Counted from the first letter of the stretch, positions 18,887-27,977 are shown. The stretch is DNA of 64,000 nucleotides from Thermobifida alba (GCF_023208015.1 NZ_CP051627.1:3047501-3111500); one strand, 5' to 3'. Numbers and translations: made by a program. Notes: generated from the sequence alone by a model not told the origin.

Positions 18887-20740
18887 ATGTGTGGAATCGT
18901 TGGCTACGTCGGGCCGAAACCGGCGCTGGAAGTCGTCGTCGAGGGTCTGGCCAGGCTTGAGTACCGGGGATACGACTCCGCCGGAGTCGCAGTTCTCAGT
19001 GACGGCAAACTCCAGACGGAGAAGCGGGCCGGCAAGCTGGCGAACCTGCGGGCCGCGCTGGAGGAGAACCCGCGCTCCGCCGACGGGATCGGCATCGGCC
19101 ACACCCGCTGGGCCACACACGGTGCGCCCACCGACAGCAACGCCCACCCCCACGTCGACAACGCGAACCGCGTGGCGGTCATCCACAACGGCATCATCGA
19201 GAACTTCGCGCAGTTGCGGGTGGAGCTGGAGGAGCGCGGCTGCAAGTTCCGGTCCGAGACCGACACCGAGGTCGTCGCCCACCTGCTCAGCGAGGAGCTC
19301 GCGGAGCGCGGCGACAACGACCTGGGCGCGGCGATGCGTTCGGTCTGCCGCCGTCTGGAGGGCGCCTTCACCCTGGTCGCGATCTCGGAGGACGCCCCCG
19401 ACCTGGTGGTGGCCGCGCGCCGCAACTCCCCGCTGGTGGTCGGCCGCGGCGACGGGGAGAACTTCCTCGCCAGCGACGTGGCCGCGTTCATCGCCCACAC
19501 CCGGGACGCCATCGAACTGGGCCAGGACCAGGTGGTCGAGCTGCGCGCCGACTCGATCACGGTCACCGACTACGACGGCGCCCCCGCCCCGGTACGCGAG
19601 TACCACGTGGACTGGGACGCCTCCGCCGCCGAGAAGGGCGGTTACGAGTACTTCATGCTCAAGGAGATCGTCGAGCAGCCGCGCGCGGTCGCCGACACCC
19701 TCCTGGGCCGTGTCGCCGTGGACGGCACCCTCACCCTGGACGAGATGCGGCTGGCTCCCCACGAGCTGCGCGAGATCTCCAAGATCGTCATCATCGCCTG
19801 CGGCACCTCCTACCACGCGGGTCTGATCGCCAAGTACGCGATCGAGCACTGGTGCCGCATCCCGTGCGAGGTCGAGGTCGCCAGCGAGTTCCGCTACCGC
19901 GACCCGATCCTGGACCGCCAGACCCTGGTCATCGCCATCTCCCAGTCCGGGGAGAGCATGGACACCCTGATGGCGCTGCGCTACGCCCGGGAGCAGCAGT
20001 CCCGGGTGCTGGCCATCTGCAACGTGAACGGCTCCACGATCCCCCGGGAGTCCGACGGCGTGCTGTACACGCACGCGGGCCCCGAGGTCGGCGTGGCCGC
20101 CACCAAGACCTTCCTGACCCAGCTGGTCGCCTGCTACCTGGTCGGCCTCTACCTCGCCCAGGTGCGCGGACTGAAGTTCGGCGACGAGATCAACACGATC
20201 ATCGGACAGCTGGCCCGCATGCCCGAGCAGGTCGACAAGGTCCTGCAGACCGTGGAACCGGTCCGTGAGCTGGCCCGTTCCCTCGCCGACGCCAAGACCG
20301 TGCTGTTCCTGGGCCGGCACGTGGGCTACCCGGTGGCCATGGAGGGCGCCCTCAAGCTCAAGGAGCTGGCCTACATGCACGCCGAGGCGTTCGCGGCGGG
20401 CGAGCTGAAGCACGGCCCCATCGCGCTCATCGAGGACGGCCTGCCGGTGGTGGTCGTGGTCCCCTCCCGGGAGGGGCGCAGCGTGCTGCACGACAAGATC
20501 GTCTCCAACATCCAGGAGATCCGGGCGCGGGGCGCGCGGACCATCGTGATCGCGGAGGAGGGCGACGACAGTGTGCGCCCCTACTCCGACACGCTGATCG
20601 AGATCCCCGCGGTGCCCACCCTGCTCCAGCCGATCGTGGCGACCGTCCCGCTGCAGGTGTTCGCCTGCGAACTGGCCCTGGCCAAGGGAAACGACGTGGA
20701 CCAGCCACGCAACCTGGCCAAGAGCGTGACGGTGGAGTAG
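18887..20740 (+). CDS. glmS: Glutamine--fructose-6-phosphate aminotransferase (isomerizing)
   Basis: Makes glucosamine-6-phosphate from fructose-6-phosphate and glutamine, the first committed step to UDP-GlcNAc. 617 residues: the N-terminal glutaminase domain begins MCGIVGYVG with the catalytic Cys2 exposed after Met removal, and GHTRWATHG is present. Two SIS domains follow (ACGTSYHAG, ISQSGESMDT; FLGRHVGYP), with the ending DQPRNLAKSVTVE. ATG at 18887 is fixed by the need for Cys2. There is no SD, so it may be leaderless or have a weak ribosome site. There is no glmS ribozyme; dre-like sites lie upstream. Confidence 0.97.
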   Translation: MCGIVGYVGPKPALEVVVEGLARLEYRGYDSAGVAVLSDGKLQTEKRAGKLANLRAALEENPRSADGIGIGHTRWATHGAPTDSNAHPHVDNANRVAVIHNGIIENFAQLRVELEERGCKFRSETDTEVVAHLLSEELAERGDNDLGAAMRSVCRRLEGAFTLVAISEDAPDLVVAARRNSPLVVGRGDGENFLASDVAAFIAHTRDAIELGQDQVVELRADSITVTDYDGAPAPVREYHVDWDASAAEKGGYEYFMLKEIVEQPRAVADTLLGRVAVDGTLTLDEMRLAPHELREISKIVIIACGTSYHAGLIAKYAIEHWCRIPCEVEVASEFRYRDPILDRQTLVIAISQSGESMDTLMALRYAREQQSRVLAICNVNGSTIPRESDGVLYTHAGPEVGVAATKTFLTQLVACYLVGLYLAQVRGLKFGDEINTIIGQLARMPEQVDKVLQTVEPVRELARSLADAKTVLFLGRHVGYPVAMEGALKLKELAYMHAEAFAAGELKHGPIALIEDGLPVVVVVPSREGRSVLHDKIVSNIQEIRARGARTIVIAEEGDDSVRPYSDTLIEIPAVPTLLQPIVATVPLQVFACELALAKGNDVDQPRNLAKSVTVE

Positions 20741-20758
20741 CGTCGCCGGACGTGTTCG

Positions 20759-20787
20759 GGGGGCCGCTTCCGCGGGAAGCCGGCCCC
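20759..20787 (+). terminator. Terminator hairpin after glmS
   Basis: GGGGCCGCTTCC pairs with GGAAGCCGGCCCC, with one bulged base, just after the glmS stop and before the convergent ferric-reductase-like gene. No U run. Confidence 0.6.
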
Positions 20788-20822
20788 TCACCTCTGTCCG
20801 CGGCCGCTCCGGTGTGCGCCGT

Positions 20823-21908
20823 TCACCCGTCGGTCGCGGCCGGCGCGGCCCGCCCGTCACGGCGGACCACACCGACCACGACCGCGATGACCGTGAGCAG
20901 CAGCGCGAGCCCCATCCAGACCTCGCGCGGCCCCACGAGCAGCTCGCCGGTCTCCGCTCCGGGGGTCCGCCCCCCGTCGTGTCCGGTGATCACGACGCCC
21001 AGCAGGACCACGGTGCAGACCGCGACGGCGATCCGCCCGCCCAGTCGGGCCGCGGCGACGAGCGGCCGGGGGCGCGCCTCCGGGTCGCGCAGCCGCAGCC
21101 GTTCGCTCGGCCGCGCGGGAGTCAGCAGGCGGATGAGGAACAGCGCCGCGACGGGCAGTTGGAGCAGCCACACGACGGTGCGGAACCACCCGTCGAACCA
21201 GACGTTGGTGCCGTAGAGCAGGGTGTGCCACACGCTCAGCGCGTAGACCACGATGATGAACCGGTGCAGCGCCCGCCACAGCCGCGATCCGCTCCGGAAC
21301 CGGAAGTAGTAGGCGAGTCCGAGCGGAATCGACAGGTACAGCGCGATCAACCCGATCAGGATCGCCACCCGTCCGGTGCCGCTGGAGTACCCGCCCGGCA
21401 CGAACACGTCGACGAACGCGGAGAGCAGCAGCGCACCCCAGCCCAGTCCGTCCTCGTTCTCGCGGACCAGTTCGGCGAAGAACATGAACGCGTGGGCGAA
21501 CATCAGCGCGATCGTGGTGAGGCTGGTCGTGCGGTGCCAGCGTTCGACACGGGCGTGGCCGACCGGCATCCAGCGCGGCCGGGCGCTGGAGCGGAGGAGT
21601 CCGAGCATGACCGTCACCCAGGCCCACAGCAGCGCCGACCAGCCGAACGCCTGGCACAGCCAGTACATCCAGTACCGGTCCGCGTCGGCGAGGAACGGCA
21701 TCACCTGGAGAGTCGGCGAGCTTCCCGCGTCGATGCGGGCGTAGAGCACCACGAAGATCACGGCTGTGATGACCAGTGCCGCGGTGGCGTCGGGGACGGC
21801 GTCCCGCAGGTCGGCTCTGAGCCCGGCCCAGTCGGTCCTCGGGGTCGGGCCGCGCCGGGGAGCGGAGGGAGGTTCGGGGCGGGAGGGGGGTCCCGCGGGT
21901 CCGGTCAT
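20823..21908 (-). CDS. Ferric-reductase-like (heme-binding) transmembrane protein
   Basis: A 361-residue protein with about seven or eight hydrophobic segments. The first in-membrane pair carries RTTSLTTIALMFAHAFMFF and a later segment WRALHRFIIVVYALSVWHTLLYG, supplying the spaced histidines that coordinate heme in the ferric-reductase/NOX transmembrane domain. The FAD and NADPH domains of true ferric reductases are absent, so it probably passes electrons to or from a partner. The N-terminal ~35 residues are Pro/Arg-rich. ATG at 21906-21908 with GAGGGAC upstream. Convergent with glmS; upstream lies the gene-free region. Confidence 0.75.
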   Translation of the reverse strand: MTGPAGPPSRPEPPSAPRRGPTPRTDWAGLRADLRDAVPDATAALVITAVIFVVLYARIDAGSSPTLQVMPFLADADRYWMYWLCQAFGWSALLWAWVTVMLGLLRSSARPRWMPVGHARVERWHRTTSLTTIALMFAHAFMFFAELVRENEDGLGWGALLLSAFVDVFVPGGYSSGTGRVAILIGLIALYLSIPLGLAYYFRFRSGSRLWRALHRFIIVVYALSVWHTLLYGTNVWFDGWFRTVVWLLQLPVAALFLIRLLTPARPSERLRLRDPEARPRPLVAAARLGGRIAVAVCTVVLLGVVITGHDGGRTPGAETGELLVGPREVWMGLALLLTVIAVVVGVVRRDGRAAPAATDG

Positions 21909-22279
21909 GGACGGTCCCTCGCTTCCTGGGTGGTCGTTCACCCGGCCCGGACAGAACTCCGGGATTCTCCGAGCATTTTTCCCGTGTTTTTCACGACGTT
22001 TTCGAATACCTTTACCACCGCGTCCGCCCGCCTGTCCAGAGTGGGATTCCCGGGGCTGCCCGACCATCCGCGAATGTGCTGGGGAAACTCCGGTCACGGA
22101 GCGGAGGAAAAACGGCTGGGGGTTTTTCTCGGCACCGCGGCCGCTCCGGACGCGGTGCTCCGACCTCCGGGTACAGGCCCAAGAGCGTCCGCACTGCCGG
22201 CGGAGCAGTCCGCGCGGCCTCCTGCCGGACCGCGGGGAACACGGCGTCCGTCCTTTTCCGCAATCACACGGCACGGGCC

Positions 22280-22318
22280 GAAGAATTCCACCTCCGGTCG
22301 CCCTCCCCGGAATTCTTC
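22280..22318. repeat. 10-bp perfect inverted repeat with EcoRI-like core
   Basis: GAAGAATTCC (22280-22289) and GGAATTCTTC (22309-22318) are exact reverse complements around a 19-base C-rich loop. It may be a protein-binding site or RNA hairpin; nothing more can be said. Confidence 0.7.
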
Positions 22319-22580
22319 TGCGACGCGGACGCCGCCCGGGTGATTGGTACGACCTTTTCCCTGGAATGTGCACACCGCAGGGCGCGGACGAGGCTTCCGG
22401 AAGCGGAGGAGGCGGACGCGTTCCCGGTGTCCGGGACGCCCCCCGGAACATGGAAGAAGCCGCCCGTCCCGGACCGGTGTCCTCGGGGCGGACGGGACCA
22501 CGGACGGACCCCGCACAGGCCCCGCTCGGACGCACGGTCGAGGCGAGCGGCGTCCCGGTCCCGCCCCTGAGCACCGTCCT

Positions 22581-22630
22581 GGTGCGGCGGGGAGGGGTAT
22601 CCCGGCCGGGATACCCCCCCCCGCCGCACC
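22581..22630. repeat. 50-bp palindrome without a loop
   Basis: Two 25-base arms meeting at CCCGG|CCGGG are complementary except for one A opposite C. Arms start GGTGCGGCGGGG and end CCCCGCCGCACC. It lies about 200 bases past the glmM stop on the minus strand. A terminator is possible but there is no U run; a cruciform or protein-bound site is an alternative. Confidence 0.9.
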
Positions 22631-22829
22631 TGCTCGGCCCAGGGCCGCGAGTGTCCGTCCGCCGCACCGTGGAGGCGGCCGGTGCTCCCGCTCCGCGGGG
22701 CGTCGACCAGTGCACGCCACCGCTCCGCCCGGTTCGGGAACCGGTCCGTCGAAGGCGGCACCGGTCCGGCCCGCCGTGGCGGCCTCCTCGACGCCGCCTC
22801 CGCGCCGCCGTCCCGCTCGCCGCCGGCGA

Positions 22830-24170
22830 CTAGCCCAACTCGGCCCGGACGACCTCGGCCAACCGGTCTGCGACGCTCTGGGCGCGGTCGTGGGACGGGG
22901 CCTCCACCATCACCCGCACCATCGGCTCGGTGCCGCTGGGACGCAGCAGCACCCGGCCGCTGTCGCCGAGTTCCGCCTCGGCCTCGGCCACCTCGGTGGC
23001 GATCCGCTCCGAGGTGGCGACCCTGGTCTTGTCCACGCCGCGCACGTTCACCAGTACCTGCGGCAGCCGGTTCATGACCTTGGCCAGCTCCGCCAGCGCC
23101 ACTCCCCTGCGGTTGACCGCGGCGAGCAGGTGCATCCCGGTCAGCAGACCGTCGCCGGTGGTGGCGTGGCTCAGCAGGATGACGTGGCCGGACTGCTCCC
23201 CGCCCAGCGAGTACGAGCCGGCCCGCATCGCCTCCAGGACGTAGCGGTCCCCGACCGGGGTCTCGACCAGGGTGATGCCGGCCTCCTTCATGGCGAGTTT
23301 GAGCCCCAGGTTGGACATGACGGTGACCACGAGGGTGTCCTCGTTCAGCGCGTCCGCCTCGTGCAGCTCCAACGCCAGGATCGCCATGATCTGGTCGCCG
23401 TCGATGACGGAGCCGTCGGCGGCCACCGCCAGGCAGCGGTCGGCGTCCCCGTCGTGCGCGATGCCCGCGTCGGCGCCGTGCTCCAGCACCGCCGCGCGCA
23501 ACGCGTCCAGGTGGGTCGACCCGCAGCCCTCGTTGATGTTGAACCCGTCGGGGCTGTTGCCGATCGCGACGACCTCGGCTCCCGCACGGCGCAGCGCCTC
23601 CGGGGCGATCCCCACCGCGGCGCCGTTGGCGCAGTCCACGACCACCTTCAGACCGTCCAACCGGTGGGGCAGGGAGCCCACCAGGTGGTCGATGTAGCGT
23701 TCGGCGCCGTCGGAGGCGTCGGTCACCCGGCCCACGTCCGTGCCGGTCGCTCCGGCGGCCGGACGGCCCAGCCGCCGCTCGATCTCGTCCTCGACCTCGT
23801 CGGACAGTTTGTGGCCGCCGCGCGCGAAGAACTTGATGCCGTTGTCCGGGGCCGGGTTGTGGCTGGCCGAGAGCATGACGCCGAAGTCCGCGCCCAGTTC
23901 GCCCGTGAGGAACGCCACGGCCGGGGTGGGCAGCACACCGAGCCGGACCACGTCCACTCCCGCACTGGCCAGTCCCGCGACCACGGCCGCCTCCAGGAAC
24001 TCGCCGGAGGCGCGCGGATCGCGGCCGACCACCGCGAGGGGTCTTCCGTCGGTGGAGCCCCGCTCCGGTAGGACCTCCGCCGCCGCGATCGCGAGCTCCA
24101 GTGCCAGTCCAGCGGTGAGGTCGCGTCCCGCGAGCCCGCGGACTCCGTCAGTGCCAAACAGCCGTGTCAC
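22830..24170 (-). CDS. glmM: Phosphoglucosamine mutase
   Basis: Interconverts glucosamine-6-phosphate and glucosamine-1-phosphate on the way to UDP-GlcNAc, following GlmS. 446 residues from the GTG at 24168-24170 (start [12 protein letters not shown]). The phosphoserine loop [12 protein letters not shown] (Ser103), the metal-binding DGDADR and the phosphate-binding [12 protein letters not shown] are intact. It follows rpsI-rplM on the same strand, separated by terminators. Confidence 0.97.
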   Translation of the reverse strand: MTRLFGTDGVRGLAGRDLTAGLALELAIAAAEVLPERGSTDGRPLAVVGRDPRASGEFLEAAVVAGLASAGVDVVRLGVLPTPAVAFLTGELGADFGVMLSASHNPAPDNGIKFFARGGHKLSDEVEDEIERRLGRPAAGATGTDVGRVTDASDGAERYIDHLVGSLPHRLDGLKVVVDCANGAAVGIAPEALRRAGAEVVAIGNSPDGFNINEGCGSTHLDALRAAVLEHGADAGIAHDGDADRCLAVAADGSVIDGDQIMAILALELHEADALNEDTLVVTVMSNLGLKLAMKEAGITLVETPVGDRYVLEAMRAGSYSLGGEQSGHVILLSHATTGDGLLTGMHLLAAVNRRGVALAELAKVMNRLPQVLVNVRGVDKTRVATSERIATEVAEAEAELGDSGRVLLRPSGTEPMVRVMVEAPSHDRAQSVADRLAEVVRAELG

Positions 24171-24257
24171 GAACCAATCGCTCCGTTTCGTCCCAGTGAT
24201 GGCGCTGGTAGTCGCCATGAGAACCAGTATGCGGCGGCCGAGCGCGCAGAGCGTCGA

Positions 24258-24304
24258 CAAAAACGACTGTGGCCCGCTCTGGCCACTCGTCCTCCTGACG
24301 AGTG
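24258..24304 (-). terminator. Intrinsic terminator after rpsI
   Basis: On the minus strand two stems, CACTCGTC/GACGAGTG (24284-24304) and GTGGCC/GGCCAC (24269-24286), overlap and are followed by AGTCG and a run of five T. It separates the rplM-rpsI transcript from glmM. Confidence 0.65.
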
Positions 24305-24381
24305 CCGGGCGGGCCTGGGACCTGTCCTCCAGGGACACGTCCAGTCGCGGCCGCGTCGTACGACACGGCCACCGAAGCGGG

Positions 24382-24891
24382 TTACCGCTTGGAGTACTGC
24401 GGCGCCTTGCGGGCCTTCTTGAGACCGGCCTTCTTCCGCTCGACCTCACGGGCGTCCCGGGTGAGGTATCCGGCCTTCTTCAGCACCGGGCGGTTGTGCT
24501 CGGGGTCCATGGCGGCGAGCGCGCGGGCGAGGCCGTGACGGAGCGCACCGGCCTGGCCGCTGGTGCCACCGCCGTTCAGGCGGGCGAAGACGTCGTAGGC
24601 GCCCTCGAATCCCAGCGCAACCAGGGGCTCCTTGACCAGCTGCTGGTGCACCTTGTCCGGGAAGTAGGCTTCGAGCGCCTTGCCGTTGATCTTCCACTCA
24701 CCGCTGCCGGGGACGACACGGACGCGCGCGACAGCGGTCTTGCGCCGCCCGGTTCCCAGAGCGGGGCCGGAAGCGGTCGGAACGTACGCCTCGCCGACCA
24801 CCTCGGGGCTCTCGGTGGTGTACTCGGCCGGGAACTCCTCGGAGTTCTCGTCGTATTCCTGAACGTCTTCGATGCCGGTGGGCTCGACCAC
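24382..24891 (-). CDS. rpsI: 30S ribosomal protein S9
   Basis: A 30S head protein whose C-terminal tail reaches the P-site tRNA; that tail ([12 protein letters not shown]) is intact. 169 residues, longer than the ~130 of E. coli because of an acidic ~48-residue N-terminal extension ([10 protein letters not shown]), a feature common in actinobacteria. [11 protein letters not shown] marks the start of the conserved domain. GTG with GAGGAG SD. Pairs with rplM, 34 bases apart. Confidence 0.97.
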   Translation of the reverse strand: MVEPTGIEDVQEYDENSEEFPAEYTTESPEVVGEAYVPTASGPALGTGRRKTAVARVRVVPGSGEWKINGKALEAYFPDKVHQQLVKEPLVALGFEGAYDVFARLNGGGTSGQAGALRHGLARALAAMDPEHNRPVLKKAGYLTRDAREVERKKAGLKKARKAPQYSKR

Positions 24892-24925
24892 GGTTCTCCT
24901 CGTACTTCCTTAGTCTCGCGAAGGC

Positions 24926-25375
24926 CTACGCGGGCTGCTCGATCTTGGTGATCTCGAACGGCACCGGCTGCTGGGCCTGGTGCGGGTGCTCCGGCCCGGC
25001 GTACACCTTGAGCTTCTTGGCCATCTGGCGGCCGAGAGAGTTCTTCGGCAGCATGCCCTTGATCGCCTTCTCCACAGCGCGGGCCGGCTGCTTGGCCATC
25101 AGGTCGCTGTAGGGGACGGAACGCAGGCCACCGGGGTAGCCGGAGTGACGGTAGGCCCGCTTCTGCTCCAGCTTCTTGCCGGTCAGCGCCACCTTGTCGG
25201 CGTTCACGACGATCACGTAGTCACCGGTGTCGATGTGAGGCGCGTAGTAAGGCTTGTGCTTACCGCGAAGCAGCACGGCGACGTGGCTGGCCAGCCTCCC
25301 GAGCACGACATCGGAGGCGTCGATGACGTGCCACTGACGCTGGACATCGCTGGGCTTGGGGCTGAATGTGCGCAC
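24926..25375 (-). CDS. rplM: 50S ribosomal protein L13
   Basis: An early-assembly 50S protein. 149 residues with the conserved [16 protein letters not shown] and [10 protein letters not shown] and the terminal region [17 protein letters not shown]. The GTG start follows AGAAGG. It is first in the rplM-rpsI operon, behind the promoter at 25569-25598, with a leader of roughly 190 bases. Confidence 0.97.
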   Translation of the reverse strand: MRTFSPKPSDVQRQWHVIDASDVVLGRLASHVAVLLRGKHKPYYAPHIDTGDYVIVVNADKVALTGKKLEQKRAYRHSGYPGGLRSVPYSDLMAKQPARAVEKAIKGMLPKNSLGRQMAKKLKVYAGPEHPHQAQQPVPFEITKIEQPA

Positions 25376-25819
25376 GATCGTATTGCCTTCTCAGTCGGCG
25401 GTGTCCGTCTCCGCCTGCGGAGACGGGGAACTCGTATTACTGGCCCGAAAAGCACCCGGTCCCCCGGGAGTCCCTTCGGTAGGTTTGAGTGCGCAGACAG
25501 TGATGCGTGATCGGCGCCCAACGAGGTCTGGTGGGTACCCACGGCAACTCAACGCACAACGACAGAGAATCGTAACCCGCGCACAGGCCACCGGTCAAAG
25601 CGCCCATGACCACTGTGTTCGTGTCATGGGGCGACCAGCACCCATGCGCGATGCGCGATTACTCCACTCTCATTATGCCTTGACCGCCGAGTGCTTTTGC
25701 ACTGCCACCGGTCCCGACCCGCCGGGTCGATCACACCACCGCGCGTCTTTCGAGGTCAGTGGCTCTACCACAGGGGAACCGGACGGTGGAACGGTCCACT
25801 GCGCAAAGCACTGACTAGG
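25376..25819. other. Divergent intergenic region, rplM / proline-rich gene
   Basis: It holds the rplM promoter and leader on the minus strand. On the plus strand a TAGGAT hexamer (25816-25821) could be the -10 for the proline-rich gene. No gene or known RNA motif is seen. Confidence 0.5.
25569..25598 (-). promoter_or_regulatory. rplM-rpsI promoter
   Basis: Minus-strand TTGACC (25593-25598), an 18-base spacer and TACGAT (25569-25574). Strong housekeeping-type match, about 190 bases upstream of rplM. Confidence 0.75.
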
Positions 25820-27901
25820 ATGGTGCCGGCAGTGTCGCCACCGCCTTACCAAACGAGGATAGCGCGTGGCCGGGGAAGACCCGTCACCGCTCTCCCGTTT
25901 CTTCGCCCCCTGGCGGTGTGTCCGCCCGAACGTGCGACGCTCCGACAGGACTGTTTCGCCCCCCTGGTCCGGCTCGCGGCTTCGCGACCGATTCTGAGCA
26001 GGCGAGAACACGGAATTCGTGACGAAGCACGCGGCGGGGACGGGTCGTTCGCGGCTCCGCTCCCCGCCCCAGGACAGCATCCGGAGTCTCCCATCGCACC
26101 GCATCCGAACGAGCCCACCGACGGCCCCGCCCCCTTCGGGCCACCGGTTCCCCCCGTGCCCCCGAACCAGGGCGCGGACGAGACCGCGCAGGCTCCGCGG
26201 TCCGCTCCCCCCACCCCGCCGGGTCCCCCGTCCCAGCCGGGGCCGATGCCGCCCGCCGCGCATCCGCCGCTGTCTGCACCGGGACCCCAGCCCGCCCCGG
26301 GCCAGCCGCCCATGCCTCCGCCCGGCCCCGCACCGCACCAGGGCATGCCGCCGGGCCCCGGCCCCCACCAGCAGTCCGCGCCCACCGGGCCGCGACCGCC
26401 CGCGCCCGCCCCGCTGCCGCCCGGCGCCGCCCCCTCCGGCCCCCAACAGGGCCCCGGCGCCTGGAACACCCCCAGCGGCGCCCAACCGCCCCTGCACAAC
26501 CCCACACAGACCGGCCAGGACGCACGTCCGCCACTGCCCCCGCCGCCCGGCGCCGCCCCCTCGGGACCCCAGCCCGCCCCGGGCCAGCCGCCCATGCCTC
26601 CGCCCGGCCCCGCACCGCACCAGGGCATGCCGCCGGGCCCCGGCCCCCACCAGCAGTCCGCGCCCACCGGGCCGCGACCGCCCGCGCCCGCCCCGCTGCC
26701 GCCCGGCGCCGCCCCCTCCGGCCCCCAACAGGGCCCCGGCGCCTGGAACACCCCCAGCGGCGCCCAACCGCCCCTGCACAACCCCACACAGACCGGCCAG
26801 GACGCACGTCCGCCACTGCCCCCGCCGCCCGGCGCCGCCCCCTCGGGACCCCAGCCCGCCCCGGGCCAGCCGCCCACGCCTCCGCCCGGCGCCCCGTTCC
26901 CCCCGGCGCCGCACGCCTCGGAGCAGCCGCTCCAGGGACGGGTGGTCCCCCCGGGGAGTGCGGTTCCCGGTGTGGAGGACGCCACCCAGGTGGTGCCGCC
27001 CGTCGCCGACGACGCGACCCAGGTCGTGCCTCCGGTGGACGCGGCGGCCACCCAGGCGATGCCCCCGGCTGACGCCGCGTCCCGCCAGGCGGCTCCGGCC
27101 GACGACATGTTCGGCGGCCTGCCGATGTTCCGCGACGAGGTGCCCGCCCAGGACTCCTCGGCCAGCACCGCGGAGATGGACCTGTCCGAGTACGAGGACT
27201 ACGCGGGCGACCGGCGGCGCCGCGGCTCCGCACGGTCCCTCCCCGTCAGCTCCCGGACCCTGCTCGTCGGCGCGGGCTTCGTCGCCCTGCTGCTGGTCGC
27301 CGGCGGCGGCGCGTTCCTGCTCGCCTCCGGGGGCGACTCCGCGGAGCCCGCCCCGCCCGGGGGCTACGACGTCTCCCTGGTCGCCGACGAGTCCACCGAC
27401 CCCGAACCGCTCAAGGCCGGGGAACTCTTCGCCGAGGAGACCGTCGAGGTGAACGGCGAGACCTTCACCCTCCTGCTGACCGACGACACCGACAAGTGCG
27501 AGACCACCGCGCACGGCGACTACGCCACGGTGCTCGACGACAACGAGTGCCGCCAGGTGGTGCGGGCCACCTACGCGAACGAGGACGGCACCCGCGCCGT
27601 CACCGTCGGCGTGGCGGCGATGGCCGACTCCGACGGTGCGCGGGCCGCGGCCGAGGCGCAGGACCCCGCGGGCACGCTGTGGTTCGCCGGGCTCGCCGGC
27701 CAGGAGGGCAGCGGAGCCGAGCGGATGGACATCGCGGGCGGTCACGCCTCCAGTGCCGTCTGGGGCCGCTACGTGGTCTTCTCCCTCGCCGCCAACGCCG
27801 ACGGCCGCACCCCGCAGGGCGAGGAGTCGGAACTGGCGGAAATCAGCGAGTACTTCGTCGACGTCGCCCTGTCCCCCCTGGGGGAGCGGGCCGCGCACTG
27901 A
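25820..27901 (+). CDS. Proline-rich single-pass membrane protein, unknown function (start uncertain)
   Basis: Up to 693 residues. A long Pro/Gly/Gln-rich cytoplasmic region includes a 94-residue repeat present twice, then VVPPV-type Thr/Gln/Val segments, an acidic stretch DLSEYEDYAGDRRRRG, one membrane segment (TLLVGAGFVALLLVAGGGAFLLA) and a ~190-residue outer domain with two cysteines (TDKCET, DNECRQ) that could form a disulfide. The coding frame is certain from about 26030 on by GC bias, but no start there has an SD. ATG 25820 is the best in-frame canonical choice, yet a GTG with a good SD (25866) lies in another frame. A real start between 25820 and 26160, or a frameshift, is possible. Confidence 0.65.
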   Translation: MVPAVSPPPYQTRIARGRGRPVTALPFLRPLAVCPPERATLRQDCFAPLVRLAASRPILSRREHGIRDEARGGDGSFAAPLPAPGQHPESPIAPHPNEPTDGPAPFGPPVPPVPPNQGADETAQAPRSAPPTPPGPPSQPGPMPPAAHPPLSAPGPQPAPGQPPMPPPGPAPHQGMPPGPGPHQQSAPTGPRPPAPAPLPPGAAPSGPQQGPGAWNTPSGAQPPLHNPTQTGQDARPPLPPPPGAAPSGPQPAPGQPPMPPPGPAPHQGMPPGPGPHQQSAPTGPRPPAPAPLPPGAAPSGPQQGPGAWNTPSGAQPPLHNPTQTGQDARPPLPPPPGAAPSGPQPAPGQPPTPPPGAPFPPAPHASEQPLQGRVVPPGSAVPGVEDATQVVPPVADDATQVVPPVDAAATQAMPPADAASRQAAPADDMFGGLPMFRDEVPAQDSSASTAEMDLSEYEDYAGDRRRRGSARSLPVSSRTLLVGAGFVALLLVAGGGAFLLASGGDSAEPAPPGGYDVSLVADESTDPEPLKAGELFAEETVEVNGETFTLLLTDDTDKCETTAHGDYATVLDDNECRQVVRATYANEDGTRAVTVGVAAMADSDGARAAAEAQDPAGTLWFAGLAGQEGSGAERMDIAGGHASSAVWGRYVVFSLAANADGRTPQGEESELAEISEYFVDVALSPLGERAAH
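26281..26885 (+). repeat. 282-bp in-frame tandem duplication plus partial third copy
   Basis: Copies start at 26281 and 26563, virtually identical, and a third begins at 26845 but diverges after about 40 bases. The unit encodes 94 residues of Pro/Gly/Gln-rich sequence. Recent duplication is the simplest reading. Confidence 0.95.
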
Positions 27902-27906
27902 GCCGC

Positions 27907-27970
27907 GCGGAACGCGAAACCGCGGCGCCCCCGGGAGACCCGGGTGGGGCGCCGCGGTTTCGCGTTCCGC
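27907..27970. terminator. Bidirectional terminator between the proline-rich gene and truA
   Basis: A perfect 25-bp stem (27907-27931 with 27946-27970) around a 14-base loop sits between two convergent stops, 5 bases past the proline-rich gene and 7 bases past truA. It is one of the strongest hairpins in the window. Confidence 0.85.
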
Positions 27971-27977
27971 ACCGTTC

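Larger units (their letters stand above)
21909..22829. other. Gene-free 921-bp region between glmM and the ferric-reductase-like gene
   Basis: No reading frame here has the third-position GC bias or a recognisable protein. Parts (about 21950-22340) are clearly AT-richer than the surroundings. It contains several inverted repeats: GAGGAAAAAC/GTTTTTCTC (22104-22130), GAAGAATTCC/GGAATTCTTC (22280-22318) and a 50-bp palindrome (22581-22630). It would hold the 3' end of the glmM transcript and the promoter of the downstream gene. It could be a decayed gene, a structural site or an RNA gene. Confidence 0.6.

Noticed and set aside
22581..22630. Insertion-sequence end or transposon remnant
   Set aside because: There is no transposase, no second copy in the window and no clear target-site duplication.
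22076..22833. Open frames in the gene-free region (for example 22076-22570 plus, 22094-22720 minus)
   Set aside because: No third-position GC bias, no SD and no recognisable protein; composition is Arg/Pro/Gly-rich as in random high-GC frames.
26019..27452. Alternative frame through the proline-rich gene, starting GTG at 26019
   Set aside because: It encodes Arg/Pro-rich sequence without the membrane segment and lacks coding bias; the other frame reaches a sensible C-terminal domain.
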